DNA of 64,000 nt from Eonycteris spelaea (GCA_003508835.1 PUFA01000003.1:17027501-17091500); one strand, 5' to 3'; positions 1 through 10,615 are shown, counted from the first letter of the stretch. Notes: generated by a model not told the origin, from the sequence alone. Made by a program: numbers and translations.

Positions 1-242
1 TGGGTACCATAGATGCACTAGGCATGTTGCCTTGATGGCATGATTTCAAAAGGTGGATGAGGCCCTTCTCCCCCAGATATCATTCCCTGATCTGTAGTGT
101 GACTCAAATTATTACTTACATAAAATTGCCTATAGGCTAAAGAAATGCCCAGAGAAGTCCCATTAGTGATGTTATGTGAGAAAATGAACACATTCGGCCA
201 TTATGCATTATTTCCCAAATTTCAGTCTGTCTTTAAAAGACA

Positions 243-475
243 GGGCAGTATGCAAAGTCATTAAATCCTGGGCTTTGGATTCGCTCAGTTCAAATCTTTG
301 CTAGCTGTGTGACTTTAAGCAAGTTATTTAACTTCTCTGAATCTCAGTGTTCTCAATTGCAAATGACTAATGACATGACTTCTTAGTGTTACTATGGGAA
401 AAATACAAGATAATATACATGAAATTCTTTGCATGTATTGTATATACAGTTAAAGGGAATGATTATTATTAACGC
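243..475 (+). repeat. MIR SINE relic
   Basis: Reads as a degraded MIR in sense orientation: a 'gctagctgtgtgac' core, 'caagttatttaacttctctgaatctcag', then a tail ending near 'gattattatta'. MIR is a tRNA-derived SINE shared by all mammals. The copy is old and has no coding capacity. Confidence 0.8.
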
Positions 476-509
476 AATTTTTCCCCCATGAAGATGTTTA
501 TAAGAACAT

Positions 510-900
510 TGTTATGGGCTGAATGTTGTGTTACCCCCAAATTTATATGTTGTCCTCCACAAAATTTGTATGTTGAAGCCCTAATCCCCAGTGTGATGGT
601 ATTAGGAGGAAGGGCTATTGGGAGGTAATAGGTATAGATGAGGTCACGATGGTGGTCATGATGGGATTAGTGTCCTCATAAAAAGAGGAAGAGGCCAGAG
701 CTCTCTCTCGCTCCATCGTGTGTGGATACAGTGAGAAGGCTGCCATCTCCTAGCCAGGAAGTCAACCCTCACCAAGAACCCAACCACACTGGCACCAGAT
801 CTCAGACTTTTATTCTACTGAATTATGAGAAATAAATGTCTGTTGTTTAAGCCACCCAGCCTATGGTATTTCATGACAGCAGCCCAAGGTAATATGGACA
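510..900 (+). mobile_element. Solo MLT1-type MaLR LTR
   Basis: Begins 'tgttatgggctgaatg' and ends near 'aaggtaatatggaca'. Internal landmarks of the MLT1 class are 'gccctaatccccagtg', 'gtgtcctcataaaaaga', 'gagaaggctgccatc' and the polyadenylation block 'gagaaataaatgtc' followed by 'gtttaagccacccag'. No internal retroviral region follows, so it is a solo LTR of a non-autonomous ERVL-MaLR element. A short imperfect tandem copy ('aaatttatatgttg' / 'aaatttgtatgttg') lies near the 5' end. The subfamily is uncertain. Confidence 0.85.
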
Positions 901-1879
901 TGAAAGTCAATTCTCAAAGATTCAAACAATATTTGGAGGTATAGCAGCACTATTGAAACAAGTTTCAGCTCCCTCAGTGAGCACTTTGAAGGATGTCCCT
1001 CATCTTCATGTAAATTTTTTTTCACTGTACATAATCAGTGTACTGTTGACTTGTCCACACTAGAGGTAAACACTGCTGGAATGCGCAGAGGATTAGAGAA
1101 GTTCAATTGTAAGAGGTCGTCTGGAAATGGGAGATGAATAGGATGAAAGGAGAGTTGGGGAGGGAGAAGAGATTATTCCTGCTTCCTTGTGACTGTCACC
1201 ATTTCCATGAGCCCCTGGCTTCCTGTCTCCCCCATCTCTCCCTCCTCACCTTGTTTCCCATCCCTCAACTCCACCTTGTGCTGAAGGGAACCAAGGAGAG
1301 AGATTTCTTCCTCTCAGAAACCTCTGTAGCTCAGGAAGCTGTGAGCTACTCCATGCACCTGGTTGTTGAATCCAGGGTTAGTCACTTCTCGGGAAGATGC
1401 CCAGGCTCAAAGAAAGAACAAGCTAGAGAACAAAAGGGCACATGAATTCTAGTCTTTTGCTCATTTTAGAGATTATCTTTCTTTTGACTGAACCTTGCCT
1501 TGCCTCTTTGCCCCAAGATAAAATTGAGGATTCCATAGGATCTGCATATCCAAATATTTCATTTACACTTTCCCCGGGGGATGTGGGTATCAGAGAGGAG
1601 CAGAGAAGGAAACACACACAAAACAACTAAGCGCAGTATCATAGTTGGGTTGCCGCAGAGAAAAGGGTTAAATGGAGATTTTCTTCTCATATCTTATTGA
1701 GATCATTTTATGGCTGTGATCTCAAGGGAAAATGAGCAGTTTGCACATTTACTGTTTCCTATCAGTCGACCATCTGTAGGCACCACCTTTCACAAAGAGC
1801 TTATACATTAACTGGTCATTTTATCATTGTAATATATTTGAAAAATCAAAAACCAGCTGTTATAAAGCCATAAACTGGA
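901..1879. other. Unique sequence, no gene seen
   Basis: No recognisable repeat or coding region. Short overlapping open frames on both strands (about 1134-1630) show no protein signature and are probably chance frames. Confidence 0.5.
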
Positions 1880-2660
1880 GACTTTATTGCATGTTGTTTA
1901 TCATTACTTTAGTATTTGGAGATTCATAATGCACGGACTTGGAGATCTATCTGTATTGCCAAGGAGGCCAAAGTTTATTTCCCTAATAATATGCAAATGG
2001 GGCCTTTATACCAGATAATGAATAATCACTTTAGATTAAAGGCTGAATTTTCTTTTAGTGGTACTGGCAGTGCAGCCTTTTGCATGCAGTTAATAATTAA
2101 TTTAAAGAATTACCACTTCAGTGAGCCCTGCTTACATTATTTATTAAGTGTAATTAAAGTATTTATTAGTCAAGTAATAAATGAGGGACAACGGTGTTGT
2201 AAAATAATCACAGACCATGTTTATCTGCAAGGCAAGACTGAGTGTGGCTCGAGTGTGTTAATAGATTATTCATGATCATTTAGAGTGTTAGCAGTGCACC
2301 TCCGTGAAAAGTGTGGTTTTGGCATGCCCACCTGCACCCATCGCGTGGGTTCATTCTACAGAAGATGAGTGCCTTGGCTTGTTCACATTGTTGATTTGCG
2401 TTTGTTGATTTAGAAGCAAAATAAAGGGGATTTCTTGGTTCAAGCTAACCTCCCTCGTTGTCTGCCATGCTGCTTGCAGTTCAAAGTGGCTCACTCAATA
2501 TGGCCGCCTTGGAATTGTTTTGAAAGGCTGCTGAAAGCATGACCTATAATTAAGATGCAATTCATTGTCCAAACCAGGACGATTTTTAAAACAAAAGATG
2601 TTATTGGTAATAATACGTAAATTGAAAGAGTTCTAGGCAAAGCAGGACAGAACCTCCAAA
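1880..2660. promoter_or_regulatory. Candidate conserved non-coding enhancer block
   Basis: About 780 bp of AT-rich, repeat-free sequence with dense developmental transcription-factor-like motifs. These include an exact octamer ATGCAAAT (1991-1998), clustered TAAT cores ending in 'ttaataattaattta' (2090-2104), and FOX-like TGTTTA sites (1895-1900, 2218-2223). There are many further TAAT/ATTA cores around 2120-2190 and 2540-2620. Vertebrate non-coding elements near developmental regulators typically look like this. A 119-codon frame at 1916-2275 lies inside but matches nothing I know. Conservation itself cannot be seen from one sequence. Confidence 0.5.
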
Positions 2661-2830
2661 AATTAGCATGGCCTTTGTCCATCTAGCTGGGTTGCTTTTC
2701 CCAGGCTATGGATATGAGAATCAGCTTCCACTTCGGACTGCCACTCACCATGTAAGGCTTTAGATGAAACCCTGGCTCTCTGCCTTCCCTCAATTTCAGG
2801 CAGTGTTTGGCTACCCATAGTGTTTCTCAG

Positions 2831-3098
2831 GAAAGCTTTCCTGGTTCCTCCAAGCACAAATAGTCACACACTCTCCTCTAACTCCACTGCATTACTTATG
2901 CCTCTGTTAGTGCACATCCCACTGGCTTGCAACATCTTCATTTATGTATTTATTTTTATATCCACTCCATGAAGAGAATGCGAGCTCTCTGAGGAAAGAG
3001 ACAAGCTGTACTTGCAGATTTTTAGTTCTCCCAATATTCTTCTCTTGGATTCCTCACTAAAAGTAGGGGTATAGCAAACGTTTACTAAGTAAATTTTA
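2831..3098 (+). repeat. L2 LINE 3' end
   Basis: Shows the L2 3' tail order: 'ctttcctggttcctccaagcac', a block like 'tcttcatttatgtattta', then a motif like 'cactccatgaagagaatg', then 'gagctctctgaggaaagagac', ending near 'cgtttactaagtaaa'. It is 5'-truncated, as usual for L2. Confidence 0.65.
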
Positions 3099-3550
3099 TA
3101 GTTGGGAAGCCCCCACTCCTTGTCTTTCTAATCAGCAAAGAAGGTAAAATTTCAGTGCAGGATCACTGACCAGAATCCACAACTGAGCAGACAGGCCTGT
3201 AGAATGAGGACAAGCAGAGGAAGGTGTGGCCAGCAGGTGACCATTCCAAGGGACATTCAGTTCTGCCATGGAAATCACTTGAGAGTGAGCTTACTTGTGA
3301 ATGAACAAATCTCAAGGTCCACTCCTGTCAGACCAGAGCCTTATTGGCCTTTGAGTGTCATGCTCAGCCCTTTTTTCTGAGTCCTTTACCTGGAGAGTTC
3401 TCCATCCTACAGTCTCTAAAAACAAGGATAAAACTTACCAAACTGGATATAGGTTAAGTGACTTTCCTAAGGTTGCCCAGATGATTGGTGTATCTCTGCA
3501 AATCCTGCCTCTTCATCTAAGTGAATCCCACCTATGTCATGTTCTACCTC

Positions 3551-3745
3551 TTCTCTGAAGACTTCTCCTGACCACCTCTCTGATCATTTTTAAATCCACA
3601 TTGTCCATACCTCTCATCTTGACCCTTTACAGTTGCACTGCTTCCTACACATTCATCCTGGCTCTCCAAGAAAGGGCGATGCAGTCTCCTCTCCCTACAT
3701 TTCCCCATAGTGCTGGGCACATAGTAAGTGCTCAGCAAGTGAAGA
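3551..3745 (+). repeat. L2 LINE 3' end
   Basis: Contains 'gaagacttctcctgacc' and finishes with 'gtgctgggcacatagtaag' and 'tgctcagcaagtgaa', matching the L2 terminal region. The frames that overlap it carry no protein domain. Confidence 0.7.
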
Positions 3746-4009
3746 AGGAGAACCACTTCTTGCCCAGTTTCCCCTAAACCCTTCTCTCTCCTGTCGGCCC
3801 GCCTCCACCCTCACTTCCCAGTATCCCGCCAGAAGGGTATCATCACTTACCAAAAGATATGACCATATTAAAAAGGAAAGGAAGTGATGTGAGGTCAAAG
3901 ATAAAGGGACTGAGTGACATTTGAGAAAGAAAACCCAAAGAATCAAATTTCATGTTTAATAATAGCCAGCACAACTGGACCCAAACTTGTGGGTTTATAA
4001 ATAGATTTG

Positions 4010-4470
4010 TCTTTGGGCCCCTTTACAGAGCTGTTTCTTAGGCGACCGACAGGTTGGCCGTATATCATGTGCGCTCTGGCCTTGTGCTGTGGCAGCCTGC
4101 TCCTGACCTCTTAATCAAGCTGAGCGCTGGGGCACAGAGAGGAGATATGCGATCACTTATGGAAACACCCAGCTGGCGTCGGTCCCACAAACCATCTGCC
4201 TGTCTCACTATGGTTGGACTGACTATCTGCTAATGCCCGCTTCTCCTATGAGCCATTTATATACTTCCCCAGTCTTTTTTTTTTTTTAAGTTGAAAACAA
4301 ATAGAATTATTGGACGTGCTCTGCTTGGCTGCAGCTGTGAATCACAAAGTTGGAAATCACTCTGCGACGCAGTCAGACAGGACATGCTCTGCTTCGTTAG
4401 GGAGAGGTCCGAACTGCGGATCTAGCCTCATTTGATCTTTGATATTTTATTTATCTCTAAATTTGACATG
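4010..4470. promoter_or_regulatory. Candidate regulatory block with retained CpGs
   Basis: Repeat-free stretch with many CpGs in otherwise CpG-poor DNA (for example 'aggcgaccgacaggttgg', 'tctgcgacgcagtcag', 'cgaactgcggatctag'), followed by AT-rich motifs ('catttgatctttgatat'). Retained CpGs in unique sequence can mark a selected or hypomethylated element. A T12 run lies near 4278. No open frame supports a coding exon. Confidence 0.4.
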
Positions 4471-4944
4471 GCCCTATTTGGACACATCTTGCTATTGTGT
4501 ATGTTCCCATTCTTTTTGTGTTTCCAAAGGGAAGAGGCCTTTGCTTTTGTCATAACCCAGGGTTAACATTTCTTCTTGGCCTTGTCAGGAGATAATCAGT
4601 GTGAAGACAGTACAACTTGAGAATTATATGCAGCTGGTAGCAGCAGGGATGGGAGAAGAATAACAAAGGTTTGACATAATTCTGCCTGGCTCTTTGCTAC
4701 TTTCCAAAGTCAGTAATGGATCACAAATTCAGAGTAGTGAACAGAACCAGATGAACTGGAGTTGGGACCCATGCCTATCATTATTGTTCTATTCAACTAA
4801 GATTGAATGAGTTCCACTAGGGAGGATAGCATTGTGCCCTCTGAATAGAAAACGCACAATCCTATATCTACAAGGTGGTAACACTCTGACAGTCGGTTAA
4901 TCATCCAATCAACAAGTCAATATTGACTGTATCCTCTATGCCAT
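4471..4944. other. Unique sequence, no gene seen
   Basis: Moderately AT-rich sequence without a recognisable repeat or coding frame. Confidence 0.4.
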
Positions 4945-5249
4945 CTTAGTTAGAGTTCCCCCAGAAGCTGCCCCAGAAGGATGTGAGTGCAAACTGTTTA
5001 GTTGGGAATTGCAGGTACACCTGGAGAGAAGTGAGGCAAGCAGTACCAGGAAGAAAAGGCTGCGATTAAAGGGTACATCATTTATTTAACCAGCTACTAC
5101 CAAAGGCCACTGGAGCCCAACTCTCAAGGAAATTCTGGGAAAATGGTGTAAAACATATGGCTTAGAACCATTTCAAGGGGTGAGGGAGCTGGGGTGTTTA
5201 TATACCCAATTCTAATAGTCATTGGTTTGAGGGCTGCTGTTAGGGGATC
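4945..5249. repeat. Unassigned old interspersed repeat
   Basis: Landmarks such as 'gttagagttcccccagaag', a 'catcatttatttaacc' block and 'gctggggtgtttatatac' recall a widespread mammalian repeat, possibly an LTR. I cannot name the family. A similar style of sequence occurs at about 33.95-34.30 kb. Confidence 0.35.
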
Positions 5250-5402
5250 ATTCTTTGAATCTCTGGCCTGCCATTTACACAGAGAGCAAGCTTTCCCCTA
5301 CTGAGAGTAAAGGAGGGAGAGCCTTCAAGCACAGAGATACAGACACTGGCCATTGTAAGTTTGCTGGACCCACTGAAGGGTCCAAGGAAGGTCCCTTCCT
5401 TA

Positions 5403-5440
5403 GAAAGAAGCTTAGAAGTCATCTGATTTAAACCTCTTTG
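5403..5440 (+). repeat. Left arm of 38-bp inverted repeat
   Basis: The reverse complement of this segment occurs at 5924-5961 with 37 of 38 bases matching; the one difference is a C/T in the 'aaa(c/t)ctctttg' end. Homology stops sharply on both sides. The segment carries a HindIII-like 'aagctt' and the string 'agtcatctgattt'. Confidence 0.9.
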
Positions 5441-5923
5441 GCAGGTCTCTGAGGCACCTGCTACAAGCCAATCCCTAAGTGAGGGGGTTCTAGGGAATCA
5501 AGAAGTTGAAAAGACACTTTGTGTCATATAATTAGTTTTGAAGGATAAAATGGCTAGGAAGCAATCCTATAGTCAAGCACTAAGTGCCATGGTGAAGACA
5601 GAAAAATAAAAGTTCAAGGGAAAGGAACAGTTACTATTCAAACATTGGGAAAATTCCATGAAAAAAGTTAGGATTAAATTAGGACTTGAAGAGTGAATAG
5701 GACTTGGATTATGGAAAGGAGGTGAAGAAGGATTAGAATAAAATTTATTTATTCCCAAAATTGAGTATAAAAGCCAACTTGAAAAATAAATAAATAATCA
5801 TATTGATATCAATGAACTCTTCCTTCCTATTTATAATCATCTTGGAGATAGTTTACCTATATTCACAATTAAACTCCAATAAACAATTTTTGTTTAAGTT
5901 TCTTAGCCTCTCAATTTAACAAT
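5441..5923. other. Spacer between inverted-repeat arms
   Basis: 483 bp of AT-rich sequence with no gene and no repeat I recognise. If single-stranded, it would form the loop of a hairpin closed by the flanking 38-bp arms. Confidence 0.6.
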
Positions 5924-5961
5924 CAAAGAGATTTAAATCAGATGACTTCTAAGCTTCTTTC
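5924..5961 (-). repeat. Right arm of 38-bp inverted repeat
   Basis: Partner of the arm at 5403-5440, in opposite orientation and differing at one base. The sequence beyond the arm ('gattgttaaattgag' on the other strand) is not shared, so the copied unit is short. Confidence 0.9.
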
Positions 5962-6274
5962 CTATCAGAGATTTTAAAAATCATGGGTCATGAATAAACT
6001 ATTTAAAGGATAAAATGTAATCTATTTTGAAATATCATTTTGTTGGTTACATGAATAATTACCTCCTAATATATCTGTTTGCCCATTAAGCAGCCAAACC
6101 TCAGTTCATCAAAACGCCTTAGGATTTGCAGGGACAGGGTCAGTGGGGGCAATACTCATATATATGAAGGTAGAGCAAGTTCGGACATGTCTGGTCACAT
6201 ATTCCTTTGACAAAGGACTGGATACATGTGTAAGAGACGTCCTCAGCTGCCAGTTGACCTTTGAGTGGAGACAA

Positions 6275-6495
6275 GTCAGTGCTTGGGTCTAGCTGAGAGC
6301 TCAGACTCAGAGAAGCCCGAGTTTGAATCCCAGGTCTGCCATTTACCAACTTTGTGACTTCAGACAATTTGACTCCTGTAAAATTCAGTTTGATCATCTC
6401 TAAAATAGGGGTAATATCATCTACTGTTAGTATTGTTGTAGAGATAAAGTTAAAAGGGACCTGTAAAGTATGTAGCCCAGGGTCTGAGATACTAA
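6275..6495 (+). repeat. MIR SINE relic
   Basis: Sense MIR: 'gtttgaatcccaggtctgcc' followed by 'atttaccaactttgtgac', then a 'ctaaaataggggtaatatc' block and 'tatgtagcccagggtctgag'. A nearly full-length but diverged copy. Confidence 0.85.
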
Positions 6496-6499
6496 CAAA

Positions 6500-7889
6500 C
6501 CAGTGTTCAATGATGATGAAAACAAATGCATTTCAAAAAAGAAAAAGAAAAAGATACCAAGTACATGTTTTGCAGTCATCAAAGGGTACATGCTCTTCTG
6601 GTTTCAACCCTTCTTATCACTTGATTTTACATACTACTTTCTAAATATATAATATTAGTTCATACCATGTGAAATGGGAATTTGGTATTTCTGGCTGGGT
6701 ACCTTGTAGTTCAGTCTATAAGTACATTTTAAGTTAGGACAAACAATGCAACAGAAAAGGAATCAAAGTTTAGACTAATACTATGGAAACAAAGGTTTTT
6801 TTTAATTGACATTAATTTCATATATCTATTATTTTTACTGTCATTTCTATTTTTCTCTCCAGCACCACAAACTAGAAAAACACGATGCCTCTTTGTGACT
6901 ATTGCCCCCAGGACCGCTACTTTGTGGTGCTGGCAGCAAGTCACAAGTCAAGGCCACGAGGGACTGAGAGTCTGGCAAGACAAGGGCAAGGTCAGACATG
7001 TGAAAAATGGTTACAAGGCAAGGGCTAAGAGCTATGAAGCTAGTTAAGGTCTGAGATGGGTCTGAGGAATTCTTCCAGCAGCATCAGACATCAGAGATCG
7101 AGTCTCAAAGGAAGGACAGCATCTTTCTCCTTTGTAGTGGTCAAGAGAGGCCCTCTACAACAGTTTCTTGGAGGGCAGCCTGACCCACGGTCACCATATA
7201 CTTATGGGCTAACCCTGGACAGTTCAGAGCACAAGCAGAAGAATTATTAATCATATACTCTAAGACAACTGGTTCAACCAGGACTGGACCAGGCAAACGA
7301 GGACCTGCAGTCTCCATTCTGCCTGGGAGCCCAGCCCTCAATTCTTAGTTCCCACCAGCTGTTCCAGAAGCTCCCTCCTACTCTGTTTCTCTCCCTTCGG
7401 ATGGATGTCAGGAGCTCCTCTCTGCCTTTGGACATGCCATTGATCTCCAGTAGCCCCGTCTCAGGGCTGGTCTAGAGTGAGGAGAGTGAGGCATAGCTCA
7501 GGCCCAAAATTAAAGGAGATGAAGAAAGACTCAACAATCAAGGCAAATCATATTTCAATACAATGTTTTTAAAAATCAAAATTAGTGCAAAAAAATTTTT
7601 TAATGGGCAAAAAATCAAATTTTAAGTAAAGACAGGATCGGTAGCAGTTCTCCAAGACATATTGGAGCCTGAAGCAAAAGAAAAAACCAGAAGTGCTGAT
7701 CGTGTCTTTAATTAAAATCTGATGTTTCACTCGTTATGAATTTTAGCATTAATTTTCATTTTTTTAAATATTGTATTAAAATAAAATTTACCTTAATAAC
7801 CAAGTTTTTTGATACCTCCTTCAATTTTGTGCCTGAGACTTGTACCTCACTTGTCTCATCCCAATCCTGGCCCCGAATTCTGTTTCAGT
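6500..7889. other. AT-rich sequence, no gene seen
   Basis: No coding region or named repeat recognised, except a possible degraded MITE near 7185-7330 ('ggtcaccatatacttatg' with a central 'gaattattaatcata'). The part from 7550 to 7800 is A/T-run rich. Confidence 0.35.
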
Positions 7890-7995
7890 AAGAGCTGTCA
7901 CTCACTGAGCACTTGGTAGGAACCTGGCGTTGGGCTAAGTGTGTTGCTTGCTTAATTCATATACTATCTGCATGAGGTAGAGTCTCTATCATACA
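7890..7995 (-). repeat. MIR SINE fragment
   Basis: Antisense MIR 3' half: 'ctcactgagcacttggtag', 'gggctaagtgtgttgc', 'ttaattcatatactatctg', 'catgaggtagagtc'. Confidence 0.65.
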
Positions 7996-8084
7996 CATTT
8001 GCCCTCACAGTGCTCCCTTAGTCAGCCCTGCCCTCTTAGTCATCCAAAATTCCCAAGTCAAGTTCCACTTTCTTAGAGAATTAA

Positions 8085-8210
8085 AAAAGCTTAAAGCTGA
8101 AAGACCTATGGAAACATTCTCATCCTCAGCTTTCTTTTTTTGATGGGAATTCTAATGTACATTAGAGTGGTTAAGTGACTGGCCCAGGGTCACACAGCTG
8201 CTTGGGACTA
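8085..8210 (-). repeat. MIR-class SINE fragment
   Basis: Antisense MIR core: 'ggttaagtgactggcccagg' followed by 'gtcacacagctgcttgg'. The left part is strongly diverged. Confidence 0.6.
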
Positions 8211-8560
8211 GCATCTATTCATTCATTAACTTACCAAAAGTTTACTGAGCAGCTAGCTACTTTGTCCTCCATTGTAGGTATTGAGAATATAATGAGAAAC
8301 TAAAGAGACAATGCGCCTGCTCTCATGGAGCTCATATTTATAGTAGGAGAAGGCAGTCAATAGACTAACAGGGATACACACATATACATATACAGGACAA
8401 AGATGAGAACTATGAAATGAAGAAGGGAGAGGGAAGGAAAGAGGGATGGAGTGAGATATGAGATTTTTGTTGTGTAAAAGATGGCGAGGAAGTGATTTCT
8501 GATAAGGTGGCTTTGGGCAAACACCTAACTAAAGTGAAAGAAAAAAGGAAGCTATGTGGG
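8211..8560 (-). repeat. L2 LINE 3' end
   Basis: Antisense L2: 'cattcattaac', 'tttactgagcagctag', 'gctctcatggagctcatat', then a region equivalent to the 'gtggctttgggcaaacacc' stretch. Confidence 0.65.
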
Positions 8561-8590
8561 TGAGATGGGGTGGTGAGAGCTAGTTCTGGG

Positions 8591-8816
8591 CAGGGTTTCC
8601 CCACTTTGGCACTATCGACATTTGAGTCTGGATCATTCTTTATTGTGTGCGGGAGAGGGGGCATTAACTTGTACATTGCAGGATGTTTAGTATCACCCCT
8701 GGCCTCTTCCTACTTAATGCCAGCTGTACCCACTTCTGAGTTATAACAACCAAGAATGTCCCCAGACATTGCCAAATGTCCCATGAGGGGTAAAATTGGC
8801 CCCAGTTAGAACACTG
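8591..8816 (-). mobile_element. MER20-like hAT MITE
   Basis: Diagnostic strings of MER20 in reverse orientation: 'ttggcactatcgacatttg', 'attgcaggatgtttagtatc', 'aatgtccccagacattgcc', 'aaatgtcccatgaggggta'. The ends ('cagggtttc' and 'agaacactg') resemble hAT terminal repeats. MER20 is a non-autonomous Charlie-type element spread before the placental radiation; some copies are known to act as enhancers in decidual cells. Nothing here shows this copy is active. Confidence 0.85.
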
Positions 8817-8999
8817 AGTCTAGGCACAGTAAGAGGAAAGGACAAAGGCTTTGAGTAAGCCAGACTTCCCACAGCTCAGAGCAACACTGTTGGCAGCCCA
8901 TCATTTCCAAGCCAGCCCTGAGCACCCACCACCTGCAGAGTCAGCTTCACCAGGCACACTGCTTGTCTGATTTGTTTCTTCCTAGTCGTTGGCCTCCTT

Positions 9000-9240
9000 T
9001 CACCCTCCGCATTGAAAACTCCCTGAGGTCATATGTCCAGCCTTCACCCCTCCATGCCCTGTGAAGGCCTCGCTCCGTGAGCAGTGGGTGTGTGTCTTCA
9101 CACTGCCGTCGGCTCCTCCACGGTGGAGACGCTGTCCGCGGACGGACTCATGGCTTTGGACCAGCTCTGGTTTAACACTGCGTTCCCGAGCCACTGGCCA
9201 GCCATTCTCCCACGAGTCGCCCTCTCACATATTTAAGGGT
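9000..9240. promoter_or_regulatory. CpG-containing unique block
   Basis: Unusually CpG-dense for this window ('cactgccgtcggctcctcc', 'gctgtccgcggacggactc', 'actgcgttcccgagcc'). Overlapping frames on both strands encode nothing recognisable. It may be a regulatory element or a small non-coding exon; I cannot tell which. Confidence 0.3.
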
Positions 9241-9316
9241 GTGTAACTTTCACAGAGGAACAGCGTGTGATGAAAGTTCACCTTCCACTCAATTAACCTT
9301 GAGAGAGAAGGGTTGG

Positions 9317-9380
9317 GTTTTTTTTTCTTTTTCTTCCCCAAGGACTTTTTTTTTCTTTTTTCTTTTTTTTTTTTTTTTTA
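9317..9380. repeat. T-rich low-complexity tract
   Basis: Long T runs broken by C and a short 'ccccaagga' interruption. On the opposite strand they create a spurious lysine-rich frame. Confidence 0.9.
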
Positions 9381-9991
9381 TGACCTTTTTGAAGCATCTT
9401 ATTTTCTGGGCAAAAAGCCAAGTGATACACTCTCTTCCCAGCTGCAGAGCTGTTGCAGATTTTCAAAGCTGAGGTAAAGACAGCCTTGGAATAAATACAA
9501 GGTGGGCAGTGGGGTTGGGGGAACATGAGGAAATTCCCTGTTATTTCAGCTAAGATGTGCCTGGAAGGACAAAGGAGCACAAGCTGGTAGGACTCATGAG
9601 ATGCAGGGACCTGGAGACAGGGCCGCCAGGCACTTCCTCCCAATTAGGGATTGCACATGAATACAAACTTTAAAAATCAATTCTACTTTGGCTGAAAGTT
9701 GAATATTAATAAGTCATAACAAAGCACATCTTGCACAGTACTTTGCAATCACCGAAGAGGTTTTTTCCCACATATTTAATCTCTTTAGTCTCAGATTCAA
9801 CTATCAAATAAGATTGGGTCTTATTTAAGACTGCATCAGCAAAATATAAATAGCAATAACCTTTTTTAACGGATTTGCTGGACATAGTGCCCGAAGCCTC
9901 TGTGCGCCATCTCAGACGTGCAGTGTCCCTGATGGTGGGGTTAGAGAGGAAGAGGACGTGCCTCCTCTCTCCCTCTCCCCGTGTGAGGCCT
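9381..9991. other. Unique sequence, no gene seen
   Basis: No recognisable repeat. A few CpGs occur at 9885-9920, just upstream of the duplicated 170-bp segment. Confidence 0.4.
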
Positions 9992-10161
9992 CAGAGCCAA
10001 CTACATATATGTGCAGAGTGGAAAATAAAAGAAAGCACCCAAGCCAGCTCCATTTCTTCATAAGATTTCACCATTGGCAGCTCTGGTGGCAAAGGGAGTT
10101 CCGTGAAAGTGGCCTGGTTTGCTTCACATGGAAGTTTTGTCCTTGTCTCTCTGAGGCCCAG
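9992..10161 (+). repeat. Local direct duplicate, copy A
   Basis: Aligns along its whole length with 17988-18156 at about 76% identity, with one 1-bp gap. Shared strings include 'cagagccaact', 'catatatgtgcagag', 'aaagcaccca', 'ccagctccattt', 'gctctggtggcaaag' and 'aggcccag'. Similarity stops abruptly at both ends. I do not recognise the family. It could be an old tandem duplicate of a regulatory element or two copies of an uncommon repeat. Confidence 0.8.
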
Positions 10162-10307
10162 AGACAGTTGGGAAACTTCTAGAACCCAAGGAGCATTGTG
10201 TGAAAGCAGCAGGCTAGAGAGAGTCACTGGATGGCGGCTTGCTTCTAGGGACCAGGAAGTTGTGGTTGGGAGTCGGGAAGGTTGTGAAAGGAAAAAGGCA
10301 GAAAGAG

Positions 10308-10387
10308 TCACATGGTCAAGAGCACGGTCTCAGGAGCTGCACTGCCTGGTTTCAGCTCTGGCTTCAACACTACCATCTGCATGACCT
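10308..10387 (+). repeat. MIR SINE, 5' half (split)
   Basis: Sense MIR left half: 'ggtcaagagcacggtctcag', 'cactgcctggtttcagctc', 'catgaccttgg'. The element stops at the inserted segment at 10388 and resumes at 10531 in the expected order. Confidence 0.75.
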
Positions 10388-10533
10388 TGGTTCTGTGTTA
10401 GAGAGCAGTTTCGAGTATTAAAGGAATTTAGGAGAATATAGAATCCAGAATTACTGACCAAAGAGGGTGGACTTGAGTGGAGCATATGAGGGTGCTGGGT
10501 ACCTGGTGGGAAACAGCTCAGAGTGAGAGGAAG
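10388..10533 (+). mobile_element. 146-bp inverted duplicate, copy A
   Basis: Nearly the exact reverse complement of 12599-12745: about 9 substitutions and one 1-bp gap over 147 columns, roughly 93%. It sits inside a MIR, between the 'gaccttgg' and 'aagtcactta' parts that are normally adjacent. This copy is therefore an insertion younger than the MIR. No convincing terminal repeats, poly(A) tail or clear target duplication are visible, although 'aagtcactta' occurs twice just downstream (10531-10540, 10543-10552). It may be a short non-autonomous transposon or a templated insertion copied from the other site. Confidence 0.85.
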
Positions 10534-10615
10534 TCACTTAATAAGTCACTTACTTGACTGTGTCTCCATTTCCCATCTGTAAAACTGTGCGATGATGAGC
10601 GTAGCAGCATACTAG
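10531..10615 (+). repeat. MIR SINE, 3' half (split)
   Basis: Continues the MIR interrupted at 10388: 'aagtcacttacttgactgtg', 'ctccatttcccatctgtaaa'. The 'aagtcactta' block is duplicated within 12 bp. Confidence 0.65.

Noticed and set aside
243..475. tRNA gene suggested by tRNA-like MIR heads
   Set aside because: MIR is tRNA-derived, but this copy has no intact cloverleaf or A/B boxes; the same holds for the other MIR copies.
9293..9643. Lysine-rich minus-strand frame
   Set aside because: The lysine run is the complement of the T-rich tract at 9317-9380.
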